64,000 bases of DNA, taken from Novosphingobium sp. RL4. Lineage in GTDB: Bacteria > Pseudomonadota > Alphaproteobacteria > Sphingomonadales > Sphingomonadaceae. Shown here piece after piece: positions 17,165 through 26,892 of this stretch. A program made the position numbers and the translations under genes. Where the stretch lies: assembly GCF_035658495.1 (NCBI RefSeq), contig NZ_CP141944.1, forward strand, positions 2,940,001-3,004,000. The letters run 5' to 3'. The notes below the pieces were generated by a model. It saw only the letters and a program-made list of their open reading frames with translations. It did no database searches and was not told the DNA's origin. Every line of letters starts with the position of its first letter. The first letter of the stretch is position 1.

Positions 17165-18541
17165 TTACTTGGCGAACGGGTTCTTGGGCATCCGCAAATT
17201 GAGCCGGATCGGCACCGCGTCGAACCCGAGTTCCCGGCGGATGCCGTTGATCAGGTAACGGCGGTAGCTTTCCGGCAGCAGGTCGAGCCGGGTGCCGAAC
17301 AGCACGAAGCCCGGCGGGCGGGTCTTGGCCTGCGTGATATAGCGCAGCTTGATGCGCTTGCCGCCCGGCGCCGGCGGCGGATTGGCCGACAGCGCATCGT
17401 CGAACCAGCGATTGAGCGCCGCTGTGGGCACACGCTTGCTCCATGCCTCGCGAATCGAGAATCCGGCGGCGATGAGTTCGTCCAGCCCCTTTCCGGTCCG
17501 CGCCGAAACCGCCAGCAGCGGCACGCCGCGCACCTGGGCAAGGCCATCGTCAAGCGCGCCGCGAATGCCGTTGAACAGCGCAGAGGCGCCTTCCGCAACG
17601 TCCCACTTGTTGATCGCGATGATCAGCGCACGGCCTTCTTCGAGCACCTTCGAGGCGATGGTGAGATCCTGGTGCTCCAGCCCGCGCGTGGCATCGAGCA
17701 GCAGCACGACGACTTCTGCAAAGTCGATCGCATGGCGCGCGTCGGCCACGGCCATGCGCTCCAGCTTCTCGGTGACATTGGCGCGCTTGCGCATGCCGGC
17801 GGTGTCGATCAGGCTGACTTGGCGGACTTCCTGCGTCTTGGGATCGGTCCATTCCCAATCCACCGTGATCGAATCGCGGGTGATGCCCGCTTCCGGTCCG
17901 GTAAGCAGCCGGTCCTCACCCAGAATCCGGTTGATCAGGGTGGACTTGCCCGCGTTTGGACGGCCGACGATGGCAAGCTTGAGCGGACGGCGCAGCAGCG
18001 CCTCCTCGTCAACTTCCTCCTCGAATTCCGGCTCTTCGGGCTGAAGCGGATCGAGATGCGGCAGGAGCGATTCGAACAGGTCGGCCATGCCCACGCCATG
18101 TTCGGCCGAAAACGTGATCGGCTCGCCAAGGCCAAGCGAATAGGCCTCGAGGACGCCGCTCTCACCCGCGCGCCCTTCGGCCTTGTTGGCCAGCAGGACC
18201 ACCGGCACCGGCGAGGCGCGCAGCCACTGGCCGATCTCCTCGTCGAGCGGCGTCAGGCCGGCGCGCGCATCGACCACGAAAAGCGCGACATCGGCGGTTT
18301 CCAGCGCCGCTTCGGTCTGCTTGCGCATACGGCCGGGCAAGGTTTCGGCCTCGTCGTCTTCCCAGCCCGCCGTGTCGACGATCTGGAATTTCAGGCCGAG
18401 CAACTCGGCGTCGCCGAAACGACGGTCGCGCGTCACGCCCGGCTGATCGTCGACGAGCGCGAGCTTCTTGCCGACGAGCCGATTGAACAGCGTGGACTTG
18501 CCGACGTTGGGTCGGCCGATGATGATCACCTGAGGAAGCAT
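17165..18541 (-). CDS. der: Ribosome-assembly GTPase Der (EngA)
   Basis: A 458-aa essential GTPase with two tandem G domains for 50S subunit maturation. The first domain has GRPNVGKSTLFNRLVG (about residue 9), DTAGWED and NKAEGR; the second has GRPNAGKSTLINRILG (about 190), DTAGMRKR and NKWD; a KH-like domain closes the protein. Start is MLPQVIIIGRPNVGKS at 18541, directly ahead of the first P-loop. An acidic linker (EEPEFEEEVDEE) separates the G domains. It is convergent with the AI-2E permease. Confidence 0.97.
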   Translation of the reverse strand: MLPQVIIIGRPNVGKSTLFNRLVGKKLALVDDQPGVTRDRRFGDAELLGLKFQIVDTAGWEDDEAETLPGRMRKQTEAALETADVALFVVDARAGLTPLDEEIGQWLRASPVPVVLLANKAEGRAGESGVLEAYSLGLGEPITFSAEHGVGMADLFESLLPHLDPLQPEEPEFEEEVDEEALLRRPLKLAIVGRPNAGKSTLINRILGEDRLLTGPEAGITRDSITVDWEWTDPKTQEVRQVSLIDTAGMRKRANVTEKLERMAVADARHAIDFAEVVVLLLDATRGLEHQDLTIASKVLEEGRALIIAINKWDVAEGASALFNGIRGALDDGLAQVRGVPLLAVSARTGKGLDELIAAGFSIREAWSKRVPTAALNRWFDDALSANPPPAPGGKRIKLRYITQAKTRPPGFVLFGTRLDLLPESYRRYLINGIRRELGFDAVPIRLNLRMPKNPFAK

Positions 18542-18704
18542 GTTGATAACTCGATAAAGGATTCCGGCCCCTAGGGGAATTCGGCGCAGATGGAAACGTC
18601 TGCATTTTCGCAGCGCAACAGGGAAGCCCGGGAACAAATTCTTACTTCGGCGTTAACCATGTGCCGAAGGAATCCCCTAACCGTATCGGGCAAATCTGGA
18701 AAAC

Positions 18705-19352
18705 ATGAAGGTTTATCCGATAGCAATCATGTTGAGCCTGGCTGCCGCGGCCTCCTCTCCGGCCAGCGCCCGCTCCGCGATCGACGACGCCCTGGCCGGC
18801 ATGGACGACGACCGCTCCGCCGCCGCCAAAGGCCCGGATTACCTCGAATGCGTGCCTTATGCACGCCAGCTTTCCGGCATCCAGATATACGGCGACGCCC
18901 ATACCTGGTGGAAGCAGGCAAAGGGTCGCTACGCCACCGGCCGCGCACCGCGCATCGGCGCGGTCATGGCGATGGAACCTTACGCAGGCTCGCAGCTCGG
19001 CCATGTCGCCACGGTCAGCAAGGTCGTCGATTCGCGCACGATCCTGGTGAGCCATGCCAACTGGTCGCCCATCGAGGGGCAGCGGGGGCGGATCGAAAAG
19101 AACGTTACCGTTCTCGACGTATCTCCCTTGAATGACTGGAGCGAAGTGCGGGTCTGGTATGCGCCGATCCACAATCTCGGCAACACGCACTGGCCGGTAA
19201 CAGGCTTCATCTACAACGCCCGTCCCGGCACGGTGCAGGACGGAGCGTTCCAGACAGCCGATGCGGCCGCAGCCCCCCGAGAACGGGTGAAAGCCAGGAA
19301 AAAGGGCCGCCGAAGCGACCCTATCGGCGACATCATCGCCGGAAACTACTGA
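18705..19352 (+). CDS. Exported CHAP-domain peptidoglycan hydrolase-like protein
   Basis: A 215-aa protein with an N-terminal signal peptide (MKVYPIAIMLSLAAAASS, cleavage near ASA) and a CHAP amidase/endopeptidase domain. The nucleophilic cysteine lies in LECVPYARQLSGI (about 50), the histidine in LGHVATVSKV (about 103) and the polar third residue in VSHANWS (about 120), the order expected for a CHAP fold. A basic tail (KARKKGRRS) follows. The family cleaves peptidoglycan cross-links, so an envelope-remodelling role is likely. Single-gene unit, divergent from der. Confidence 0.88.
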   Translation: MKVYPIAIMLSLAAAASSPASARSAIDDALAGMDDDRSAAAKGPDYLECVPYARQLSGIQIYGDAHTWWKQAKGRYATGRAPRIGAVMAMEPYAGSQLGHVATVSKVVDSRTILVSHANWSPIEGQRGRIEKNVTVLDVSPLNDWSEVRVWYAPIHNLGNTHWPVTGFIYNARPGTVQDGAFQTADAAAAPRERVKARKKGRRSDPIGDIIAGNY

Positions 19353-19399
19353 CAGGTCCGCGAACCGGCCGCCCGTTTCGGACAGCCGATCATGCGTCA

Positions 19400-19687
19400 T
19401 CAGGCCTTGGCGACAGGCGCGTCTTCGCCGAGATCCTCATACCAGGCTTCGACAGGCCCTGCGAGCTTGACCGTCAGGGGATTACCCTTGCGATCCAGCG
19501 TCTTGCCGGCCTGAACGCGCACCCAGCCTTCGGAAATGCAATATTCCTCGACATTGTTGCGAACCGTTCCCTTGAAACGGATGCCCACGCCGCGCTGCAG
19601 CTTTTCCTCGTCGAAGAACGGGCTCTTCGGGTTGATCGCAAGGTGGTCGGGCGGCACGTCGGCGCCGGTTTTTGTCTCTTCGGTCAT
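19400..19687 (-). CDS. DUF3297 family protein
   Basis: A 95-aa soluble protein with the DUF3297 pattern: PPDHLAINPKSPFFDEEKL at the start and GIRFKGTVRNNVEEYCISEG and VKLAGPVEAWYEDLG further on. No catalytic motif, signal peptide or membrane segment. Convergent with the CHAP gene; its start lies 88 bp from tRNA-Val on the other strand. Function unknown. Confidence 0.85.
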   Translation of the reverse strand: MTEETKTGADVPPDHLAINPKSPFFDEEKLQRGVGIRFKGTVRNNVEEYCISEGWVRVQAGKTLDRKGNPLTVKLAGPVEAWYEDLGEDAPVAKA

Positions 19688-19775
19688 GTCTCGCGATTTA
19701 AATGGAGATGGGCGCTTGTCAATTCGATCCGACTCATCTAGAGGCGCGCTTCCGCAACGGACACAGTCCAGCAGC

Positions 19776-19850
19776 GGGCGCGTAGCTCAGTGGTAGAGCA
19801 CACCCTTCACACGGGTGGGGTCGCAGGTTCAATCCCTGCCGCGCCCACCA
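19776..19850 (+). tRNA. tRNA-Val (anticodon CAC)
   Basis: Cloverleaf with acceptor GGGCGCG/CGCGCCC, D-loop AGCTCAGTGGTAGAGC, anticodon stem CACCC/GGGTG around loop TTCACAC (anticodon CAC), T-arm GCAGGTTCAATCCCTGC, discriminator A and encoded CCA. Upstream of serS by 120 bp. Confidence 0.97.
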
Positions 19851-19970
19851 TCCCTTATATCCGGGATGGCTGAAAAAGGCGGACATTTCCCCAAAAACAC
19901 GATGCAACTCCGGTCGAAACGGGCCGCACAAATCTTGCTTGTGCGGGCATGAGGCGGCATAGCGCGCGCC

Positions 19971-21251
19971 ATGCACGATATCCGCCTGATCCGCGAGAAT
20001 CCCGAAGGATTCGACGCCGGCCTCGCCCGCCGTGGGGTAGCCCCCGTGGCCGCCGAAATCCTCGCCCTCGACGAGCAGCGCCGCTCCGTCGCCACGCGCA
20101 TGCAGGAAGGGCAGAATCGCCGCAACGAGGCCTCGAAGGCGATCGGCAAGGCCATGGGCCAGGGCGACAGCACCACGGCCGAAGCTCTGAAGGCCGAAGT
20201 CGCCCAGCTCAAGGACACCCTCCCCGCGCTCGAAGCCGAGGAGAAAGACCTTTCGGCGCAGCTGCACAATGCGCTCGCCGCCCTGCCGAACATCCCGGTA
20301 GCCGACGTGCCGGACGGCGCGGACGAGACCGAGAACCTTGAAGTCGCCAAGTGGGGCACGCCCGGCACGTTCGCGTTCGAGCCGAAGGAACACGCCGATC
20401 TCGGTCCGGCGCTCGGTCTCGACTTCGAGACAGGCGCGAAGATTTCCGGCGCCCGCTTCACGTTCCTGAAGGGCCAGATGGCCCGCCTCCACCGCGCGCT
20501 CGCGCAGTTCATGCTCGACACCCAGACCGGCACCAACGGTTACATGGAATGCATCGTGCCGCTGCTGGTCAAGGACGAGGCCGTGTTCGGCACCGGCCAG
20601 CTTCCCAAGTTCGCGGAAGATCTGTTCAAGACCACCGATGGCCGCTGGCTGATCCCCACCGCCGAAGTTTCGCTGACCAATGCCGTGCAGGACGAAATCG
20701 TCGATACTGCCGCCCTGCCCCTGCGCATGACCGCGCTCACCCCCTGCTTCCGGTCGGAAGCGGGCGCTGCGGGCCGCGACACACGCGGGTTCATCCGCCA
20801 GCACCAGTTCGAGAAGGTCGAACTCGTCACCGTTTGCCAGCCCGACCAGTCGGAAGCCGAGCACGAGCGCATGGTCGCCGCCGCCGAATCGATCTTGCAG
20901 GCGCTGGAACTGCCTTATCGCAAGGTGCTGCTCTGCTCGGGCGACATGGGCGCCACCGCGAAGAAGACCTTCGACCTCGAAGTCTGGCTGCCCGGCCAGG
21001 CGGCCTACCGCGAGATCAGCTCGATCTCGAACTGCGGCGACTATCAGGCCCGCCGCATGAACGCACGTTTCAAGCCGGAAGGCTCCAAGAAGACCGAGTT
21101 CCTGCACACGCTCAACGGCTCGGGCCTCGCGGTGGGCCGCACGCTGGTTGCCGTGCTGGAGAATTACCAGCAGGAGGACGGCTCGGTACTGGTGCCTGAG
21201 GCGCTCAAGCCCTGGATGGGCGGGATCGAAAAGCTGGAGCCCCGCTTCTAA
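19971..21251 (+). CDS. serS: Seryl-tRNA synthetase
   Basis: A 426-aa class II aminoacyl-tRNA synthetase. The N-terminal coiled-coil arm that grips tRNA-Ser covers about residues 30-100 ([20 protein letters not shown]). The catalytic core shows TAEVSLTN (about 231), motif 2 [20 protein letters not shown] (about 262) and motif 3 [14 protein letters not shown] (about 385). Starts [11 protein letters not shown] as in the family. First gene of a same-strand series with surE, the NlpD-like gene and a potassium channel; a palindromic repeat separates it from surE. Confidence 0.97.
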   Translation: MHDIRLIRENPEGFDAGLARRGVAPVAAEILALDEQRRSVATRMQEGQNRRNEASKAIGKAMGQGDSTTAEALKAEVAQLKDTLPALEAEEKDLSAQLHNALAALPNIPVADVPDGADETENLEVAKWGTPGTFAFEPKEHADLGPALGLDFETGAKISGARFTFLKGQMARLHRALAQFMLDTQTGTNGYMECIVPLLVKDEAVFGTGQLPKFAEDLFKTTDGRWLIPTAEVSLTNAVQDEIVDTAALPLRMTALTPCFRSEAGAAGRDTRGFIRQHQFEKVELVTVCQPDQSEAEHERMVAAAESILQALELPYRKVLLCSGDMGATAKKTFDLEVWLPGQAAYREISSISNCGDYQARRMNARFKPEGSKKTEFLHTLNGSGLAVGRTLVAVLENYQQEDGSVLVPEALKPWMGGIEKLEPRF

Positions 21252-21254
21252 GGG

Positions 21255-21350
21255 GCTTCGACAAGCTCGGCCTGAGCGGATTTGAGTGGGGCATCCTCCC
21301 ATTTCACGCAGGCCGAGCCTCCCCTCCGCTCATCCCGAGCTTGTCGAAGG
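21255..21350. repeat. Sphingomonad-type intergenic palindromic repeat
   Basis: CTTCGACAAGCTCGG (21256-21270) and CCGAGCTTGTCGAAG (21335-21349) are perfect 15-bp inverted arms, extended inward by near-matching CCTGAGCGG and CCGCTCATC. The CTTCGACAAGCTC core is a recurrent intergenic repeat in sphingomonad genomes from general knowledge. It could act as a transcript-stabilising or terminating hairpin between serS and surE. Confidence 0.75.
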
Positions 21351-21411
21351 ATGAATGGACCGGCGCCTCGCTTGGACCACCAAGCCCGCGCCACATTGCG
21401 AGAAAGACACC

Positions 21412-22172
<761 letters not shown>

Positions 22173-22176
<4 letters not shown>

Positions 22177-23288
22177 TGCGGAAGTCCCTTCTCCTGCTGG
22201 CGGCGCTCGCGCTGCCGATCGCGCCCGCCTTCGCCGCGCCCCCTAGGCAAGAAAGCGAGGCCGTGCACGTCGTCGTGGCGGGCGAGACGCTGAACGGCAT
22301 CGCCAACCGTGCGGGCGTTTCCGCCGAGGCGCTGGCCAGCGCAAACAGCCTCAAGGCTCCTTACGTCGTGAAGCTCGGCCAGAAGCTGACGATCCCTCGC
22401 GCCAAGGTAGCTGCGACCAAGGCCGCTCCGGTGCCCGCCAAAAGCGCGGCGAACCCGGCAGCGCCGGCAAAGAAGGCCGCAGCCGCCGCAAATTCGACTG
22501 CAAGAGCCGCCATCGCCGCTGCCGGGCCGCCCGAGCAGGAGAGCGTCCACGTCGTCCAGCCCGGAGAGACGCTCGGCAGCATCGCACTCGCCGCCCAAGT
22601 ACCGCGCATCCTGATCGCCGAGGCCAACGGCCTGCAGCCGCCCTACAATGTGCGCCTGGGCCAGAAGCTGCAAATCCCGCGCACCCGCCGTCATGCGGTA
22701 AAGGCAGGCGATACCGGCTTCTCGATCTCCTACAAATATGCCGTGCCATGGGAGCAGATCGCCCTCGCCAACGGCCTCGATCCAACGGCTCCGGTAAAGG
22801 CGGGGCAGTCGCTGTTGATCCCCACCCTGCTCGATCCGCCCGCGACCAGCGCCGCCCCCGTCACCGCGGTCACAGCGCCGCCCCCGCCGAAGGCAGCGCC
22901 GTCCACCGGGACAGCGCGTTTCGCCTGGCCGGTGAACGGCCCCGTGCGCCGCGGTTTCGCGACCGGCGCCGACCATCACGACGGGCTCGACATCAAGGCG
23001 CCTGAAGGCACGATGGTCCGCGCCGCCGCCGCCGGCACCGTCCGGTTCGCCGGAATGGAGAAGGAGCAGTTCGGCAACCTCGTCGTGATCGATCATGGCC
23101 AGGGCTGGTTCACCGCCTATGCCTTCCTCAGCCGGGTCACGGTGAAGGAAGGCGCGAAAGTCGCCATTGGCGAGCGCGTCGGCCTGGTCGGCAGCACCGG
23201 CCTTGCCAAGGGCAACGAACTGCACTTCGAAGTCCGGCAGGACGGCAAGCCGGTTGACCCGCTGGACGAGCTGCCCAAGGCTCCGTAA
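22173..23288 (+). CDS. NlpD/EnvC-like LysM and degenerate M23 (LytM) protein
   Basis: A 371-aa exported protein (MMRKSLLLLAALALPIAPAFA signal). Two clear LysM domains (VHVVVAGETLNGIANRAGV, about 30-70; VHVVQPGETLGSIALAAQV, about 125-165) and a weaker third (VKAGDTGFSISYKYAV) precede a C-terminal LytM domain. In that domain HHDGLDIKAP keeps the HxxxD pair, but the usual YxHL reads AYAFLS and the HLHFEV reads NELHFEVR, so two metal/catalytic histidines are missing. NlpD and EnvC show the same kind of loss and act as amidase activators at the septum. Peptidoglycan binding is well supported; the activator role is inference. ATG codons at 22173 and 22176 are both possible. Confidence 0.88.
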
Positions 23289-23299
23289 GCTCGCCGGGC

Positions 23300-24367
23300 A
23301 TGTCGAAGAGACGCTCTGCCTCCAATCCGCCAAAGGCGCCCGTTTTCAAGCCGCTGCGCCGCTCGCTGGCGGTTCCGGTGTGGGCCGACGTGGCCCTGCG
23401 GCTGGGCGGCGCATTTTTCCTGATCTTCGTCGTCATCATGGTCCACTGGAGCGACCGGGCGGGCCTCCACGATGTCCATGACGGGCAGGTCAGCTTCCTT
23501 GATGTCGTCTACTTCACGATGATCTCGATCACGACGACAGGCTTTGGAGACATCGCCCCCGTCAGTGATCGTGCCCGCCTGATCGAGGCCGTACTGGTCA
23601 CGCCGATCCGGCTCGCCGTCATCACCATTTTCGTCGGCACCGCCTACAATTTCATCATCAAGCGCAGCTGGGAGACATGGCGCATGAAGCGCATCCAGGA
23701 ACGGCTGGAAGACCACATCGTCGTGCTCGGCTTCGGCGTCAGCGGCTCGGAAGCAGTGAAGGAACTCGTCGAACGGGGAACCGAACCGGCCTGCATCGTT
23801 GTCGTCGATCCGGTACAGGCCCGGCTTGCGCAAGCCGAAAGGATGGGCTGCAACGTCCTCCAGGGAGACGCCACGCGCGACGAGATCCAGAACGCGGTGC
23901 GCGTGACCACGGCAAGAACCGTGCTGGTCTCAGCCGGACGAGACGATACCTCGGTGCTCATCGTCCTTACCGCCCGGCACCTTGCCCCCAAGGTGCCGAT
24001 CACGGTTGTCATCCGCGCCGACGACAACGAACTGCTCGCCCGGCAGGCCGGGGCGAACAACGTCATCAATCCGGTTCGCTTCACCGGCCTCCTGCTGGCC
24101 GGCTCGGCCGATGGGCAGCATGTGGCGGACTATTTCTCCGACCTCGCTTCGGTGGCAGGCCGCGTCCAGCTTGTCGAAAGACCGGTTGAACCGTCGGAAG
24201 TGGGCCGTTCGCTCGACCAGCTTGCGACCGGCGGCAAGGGCCTCAGGATCTATCGCGGAAACCGCACGATCGGCTTCTGGGAAGACGAGGCGCAGTCCCT
24301 GCAACCGGGTGATATCGTGGTCGAGATCACGCCGACGAAGAGCAGCGACGACGAGCCGTCAACCTAG
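23300..24367 (+). CDS. Two-TM potassium channel with RCK/TrkA-N domain
   Basis: A 355-aa channel subunit. TM1 spans about residues 35-53 (GGAFFLIFVVIMVHW), a pore helix leads to the selectivity filter SITTTGFGDIAPV (about 80), and TM2 follows (RLAVITIFVGTAYNFI). The cytosolic RCK domain begins DHIVVLGFGVSGSEAVKEL (about 140), the Rossmann fold that binds nucleotide, and a TrkA-C-like region closes the protein (LQPGDIVVEI). MthK-type architecture. 11 bp after the NlpD-like gene, so probably in the same transcript; its stop overlaps that of the convergent DUF1761 gene. Confidence 0.93.
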   Translation: MSKRRSASNPPKAPVFKPLRRSLAVPVWADVALRLGGAFFLIFVVIMVHWSDRAGLHDVHDGQVSFLDVVYFTMISITTTGFGDIAPVSDRARLIEAVLVTPIRLAVITIFVGTAYNFIIKRSWETWRMKRIQERLEDHIVVLGFGVSGSEAVKELVERGTEPACIVVVDPVQARLAQAERMGCNVLQGDATRDEIQNAVRVTTARTVLVSAGRDDTSVLIVLTARHLAPKVPITVVIRADDNELLARQAGANNVINPVRFTGLLLAGSADGQHVADYFSDLASVAGRVQLVERPVEPSEVGRSLDQLATGGKGLRIYRGNRTIGFWEDEAQSLQPGDIVVEITPTKSSDDEPST

Positions 24368-24751
24368 CGCCCAGAACACCAGCCCCATCGCCAGATAGGC
24401 AACCAGCCAGAACAGGCAGTCCATCACACGGCGAATCGGCTCGGCACGGTAGCGAACATGCGTCAGCCAGATCGCGGGCAAGACGAAAGCAATGGCGACG
24501 CCGCCGGTCTGCATGAAATAGAGCCAGGGCTTTGCCGCAAGCGTTTCCGCGCCGATCCGCGCGAAGTTGTGCCCGAGCATGATCGAACTGACGAGAAACA
24601 CGAAGCAGACGATTCCGTAGTTCCCCGCGCGTTCCGATTTTCCCGGCGCCAGTCGGCGGTCATTCTGAAACGGCGGTCCGTTCCAGACGAAGCCCACTAC
24701 CACGGCGAGCACTGCTGCGAGAACCACGGCCAACCAGTTTACCGGACCCAT
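24359..24751 (-). CDS. DUF1761-like small membrane protein
   Basis: A 130-aa protein with four predicted membrane helices: VNWLAVVLAAVLAVVVGFVW at the start, YGIVCFVFLVSSIMLGHNF, GGVAIAFVLPAIWLTHV and a C-terminal LFWLVAYLAMGLVFWALG. The first helix with W..GP..F matches the DUF1761 pattern. AGGA lies 8 nt before the ATG at 24751. No function is known. Divergent from rimO and overlapping the channel gene by 9 bp at the stops. Confidence 0.78.
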   Translation of the reverse strand: MGPVNWLAVVLAAVLAVVVGFVWNGPPFQNDRRLAPGKSERAGNYGIVCFVFLVSSIMLGHNFARIGAETLAAKPWLYFMQTGGVAIAFVLPAIWLTHVRYRAEPIRRVMDCLFWLVAYLAMGLVFWALG

Positions 24752-24912
24752 TGCCACATTCCTTTTTCCAACAGGACCTTCCTTGCGCAGGCTCATTGCC
24801 GTGGCGCAAGGCCGCGGTGAGATCGTGAAGCGCATCGGCGGGGCCGCAGTGCTGGCATGATTCGTTTTTCGTGACTCTTGGCCGTAATAAGCGTATCGGG
24901 CCGGCCATTCCT

Positions 24913-26295
24913 ATGGCTATTGAAATCCCCTCTCCGCCCAAGGTCGGCATGGTCAGCCTCGGCTGCCCCAAGGCGCTTGTCGACTCCGAACGCATTCTCA
25001 CCCGGTTGCGCGCCGACGGCTACACGATGAGCCCGGACTATGCCGGCGCCGATGTCGTGCTCGTCAACACTTGCGGTTTCCTCGATTCCGCAAAGGAAGA
25101 GAGCCTGGCTGCGATCGGTGAAGCCATTGCCGAAAACGGCCGCGTGATCGTCACCGGCTGCATGGGCAACGAGGCCGACGTCATCCGCGCGCGCTTCCCG
25201 GACGTGCTCGCCGTAACCGGCGCGCACCAGTACGAAGCCGTGGTCGAGGCCGTGCACGACGCCGCCCCGCCCGAGATTTCGCCCTATGTCGATCTGATCC
25301 CGCAGATCTACGACGAAGCGGGCGTGAAGCTGACGCCGCGCCACTACAGCTATCTGAAGATCTCGGAAGGCTGCAACCACGCCTGCTCTTTCTGCATCAT
25401 CCCCAGCCTGCGCGGCAAGCTGGCGAGCCGCCGCATCGACGCGGTGCTGCGCGAGGCGGAAAAGCTCGTGCAGGCGGGCACGCGCGAACTGCTGGTCATC
25501 AGCCAGGACACTTCGGCCTATGGTGTCGACGTGCGCCATGAAACGCGCACATGGAAGGACCACGAGGTCCGCACCCACATGACCGATCTCGCCCGCGAGC
25601 TTGGCCAGTTGAGCGATTCGCAAGGCCGCAAGCCTTGGGTGCGCCTGCACTACGTCTACCCTTACCCGCACGTCGACGCGGTGATCCCGCTCATGGCGGA
25701 AGGGCTGCTCACCCCCTACCTCGACATTCCGTTCCAGCATGCGGCACCCTCGGTGCTCAAGTCGATGAAGCGCCCGGCCAACGAAGCCAAGGTGCTTGAT
25801 CGCCTGCGCAAGTGGCGCGAAATCTGCCCGGATATCGCCATCCGCTCCAGCTTCGTGGTCGGCTTCCCCGGTGAGACCGAGGCGGACTTCCAGTACCTGC
25901 TCGACTGGCTCGACGAAGCGCAGCTCGACCGTGTCGGCGCGTTCCGCTTCGAGCCGGTCGAAGGCGCCAGCGCCAACAACTTGCCGAACGCCGTGCCGGA
26001 AGAGGTCAAGGAAGAACGCTACGCCCGGATCATGGAGAAGACCGCCGCGATCAGCGCGGCCAAGCTCCAGGGTAAAGTCGGCCGCATCCTGCCCGTCATC
26101 ATCGACGAAGTGGGCGAAGCGGACGAGGATGGCGACATCGGCGCAACCGGCCGCTCTCAGGCCGACGCCCCCGAGATCGACGGCAACGTCTTCCTCCGCA
26201 ATGCCGGGAAGGACATGCAAGTCGGTGATATCGTTGATGTTCTCATCGAGGATGCCGACGAGCACGATCTTTATGGAGCGATCACTACCGGCTGA
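24913..26295 (+). CDS. rimO: Ribosomal protein S12 methylthiotransferase RimO
   Basis: A 460-aa radical-SAM enzyme that methylthiolates the conserved aspartate of ribosomal protein S12. The N-terminal UPF0004 domain binds one [4Fe-4S] cluster through [22 protein letters not shown] and VTGCMGN; the radical-SAM cluster is in [13 protein letters not shown] (about 160); a TRAM domain closes the protein. VDSE after the first cysteine favours RimO over MiaB. Start at 24913 ([12 protein letters not shown]); an ATG at 24871 would only add a non-conserved leader. Followed by the candidate small RNA region. Confidence 0.96.
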   Translation: MAIEIPSPPKVGMVSLGCPKALVDSERILTRLRADGYTMSPDYAGADVVLVNTCGFLDSAKEESLAAIGEAIAENGRVIVTGCMGNEADVIRARFPDVLAVTGAHQYEAVVEAVHDAAPPEISPYVDLIPQIYDEAGVKLTPRHYSYLKISEGCNHACSFCIIPSLRGKLASRRIDAVLREAEKLVQAGTRELLVISQDTSAYGVDVRHETRTWKDHEVRTHMTDLARELGQLSDSQGRKPWVRLHYVYPYPHVDAVIPLMAEGLLTPYLDIPFQHAAPSVLKSMKRPANEAKVLDRLRKWREICPDIAIRSSFVVGFPGETEADFQYLLDWLDEAQLDRVGAFRFEPVEGASANNLPNAVPEEVKEERYARIMEKTAAISAAKLQGKVGRILPVIIDEVGEADEDGDIGATGRSQADAPEIDGNVFLRNAGKDMQVGDIVDVLIEDADEHDLYGAITTG

Positions 26296-26355
26296 CGACA
26301 TCGGTGGCAGACGCCTGAGTTGCACGCCTTGCAACATTGCCCAATCTTTTCGCAT

Positions 26356-26384
26356 TTGCGGCGAATCGGTGTCGGGAGCATATG
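26356..26384 (+). promoter_or_regulatory. Candidate promoter of small RNA A
   Basis: TTGCGG (26356-26361), 17-bp spacer, CATATG (26379-26384). The hexamers are imperfect, but the same spacing recurs in copy B. Confidence 0.5.
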
Positions 26385-26390
26385 GAGCAG

Positions 26391-26454
26391 GCCTTTCAGG
26401 CATCCTCTCCCAAAAACTTTCAAAGGGCTGGTCTTCGGACCGGCCCATTTTTTT
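26391..26454 (+). ncRNA. Candidate small RNA A
   Basis: Predicted about 64-nt transcript starting a few bases after the -10 box. It opens with hairpin GCCT-TTC-AGGC, then single-stranded ATCCTCTCCCAAAAAC, and ends in a terminator hairpin with seven U. The exposed pyrimidine CCUCUCCC could pair with Shine-Dalgarno sequences. The layout resembles the CcsR-type small RNAs of alphaproteobacteria (short hairpin, CU-rich loop, terminator), though no homology is claimed. Both copies conserve the hairpin and CU-rich core more than the flanks. Confidence 0.6.
26425..26454 (+). terminator. Terminator of small RNA A
   Basis: GGGCTGGTC, loop TTCG, GACCGGCCC (9 bp with one G-U pair), then A and seven T. 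Confidence 0.85.
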
Positions 26455-26718
26455 GCCCGCTTTCCTTGCCTGGCGATCGGTATCGCTCTCCGACCAAGAA
26501 GTGCGTGCGAGAACGCGAGAGGCCTGAGGACAGGCAACCCTTATCCAGATTCGATCATGCCTCGTGCATCAGCCGCAAGGAACGAGCGCCTCGGCATCGT
26601 TCACTTTGCCCTTCTTCATGTGCAATTCCGGCAAGTCCTGAAGCCGATGGGAATGCCGGTTTTCCAGCGCCTGAGCGATTGGTTGCATGTCACGCAACAG
26701 CAGGAAAGTTTTTCGCAT

Positions 26719-26747
26719 TTGCAGCAAAACGTGTCCGGGATCATAAG
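26719..26747 (+). promoter_or_regulatory. Candidate promoter of small RNA B
   Basis: TTGCAG (26719-26724), 17-bp spacer, CATAAG (26742-26747). Confidence 0.5.
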
Positions 26748-26752
26748 GATCG

Positions 26753-26816
26753 GGCCTTTCAGGCATCCTCTCCCAAAACTTTTCAGGGCTGGTCTTCGGA
26801 TCGGCCCTTTCTTTTT
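26753..26816 (+). ncRNA. Candidate small RNA B
   Basis: Predicted transcript of the same length and layout as copy A: hairpin GCCT-TTC-AGGC, single-stranded ATCCTCTCCCAAAAC, terminator hairpin and U-rich tail. The conserved core despite changed flanks suggests selection on the RNA. Confidence 0.6.
26785..26816 (+). terminator. Terminator of small RNA B
   Basis: AGGGCTGGTC, loop TTCG, GATCGGCCCT (10 bp with G-U pairs), then TTTCTTTTT. Relative to copy A one G-C became G-U, so the stem is kept. Confidence 0.85.
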
Positions 26817-26892
26817 GCCCCGGTCCCGCGCGTGCGAAAGAGAAGCAAATGCACGACTGGCGGCGCGCGCAGCTTTGTCCTAGCCATGCGCC

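Larger units (their letters stand above)
26331..26460 (+). repeat. Direct repeat block, copy A
   Basis: Copy A shares with 26690-26820 the blocks TTTTCGCATTTGC, GCCTTTCAGGCATCCTCTCC and GGGCTGGTCTTCGGA, in the same order and spacing (offset 363 bp at the -35 box). The match extends upstream of the presumed transcript, so promoter and RNA were duplicated together. Confidence 0.8.
26690..26820 (+). repeat. Direct repeat block, copy B
   Basis: Second copy of the block at 26331-26460; the spacing between promoter hexamers, hairpin and terminator is conserved while flanking bases differ. Confidence 0.8.
26296..26892. other. 597-bp intergenic region with two candidate small RNAs
   Basis: No convincing protein gene. 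The stretch contains two diverged copies of an about 130-bp block (26331-26460 and 26690-26820), each with promoter-like hexamers, a short hairpin, an exposed CCTCTCCC and a UUCG-loop terminator. The 230 bp between the copies (26461-26690) show nothing I can name. Confidence 0.7.

Noticed and set aside
19734..21302. 522-codon minus-strand open frame
   Set aside because: Antisense of tRNA-Val and serS.
24793..26448. 551-codon minus-strand open frame
   Set aside because: Antisense of rimO, which has three cysteine motifs in order.
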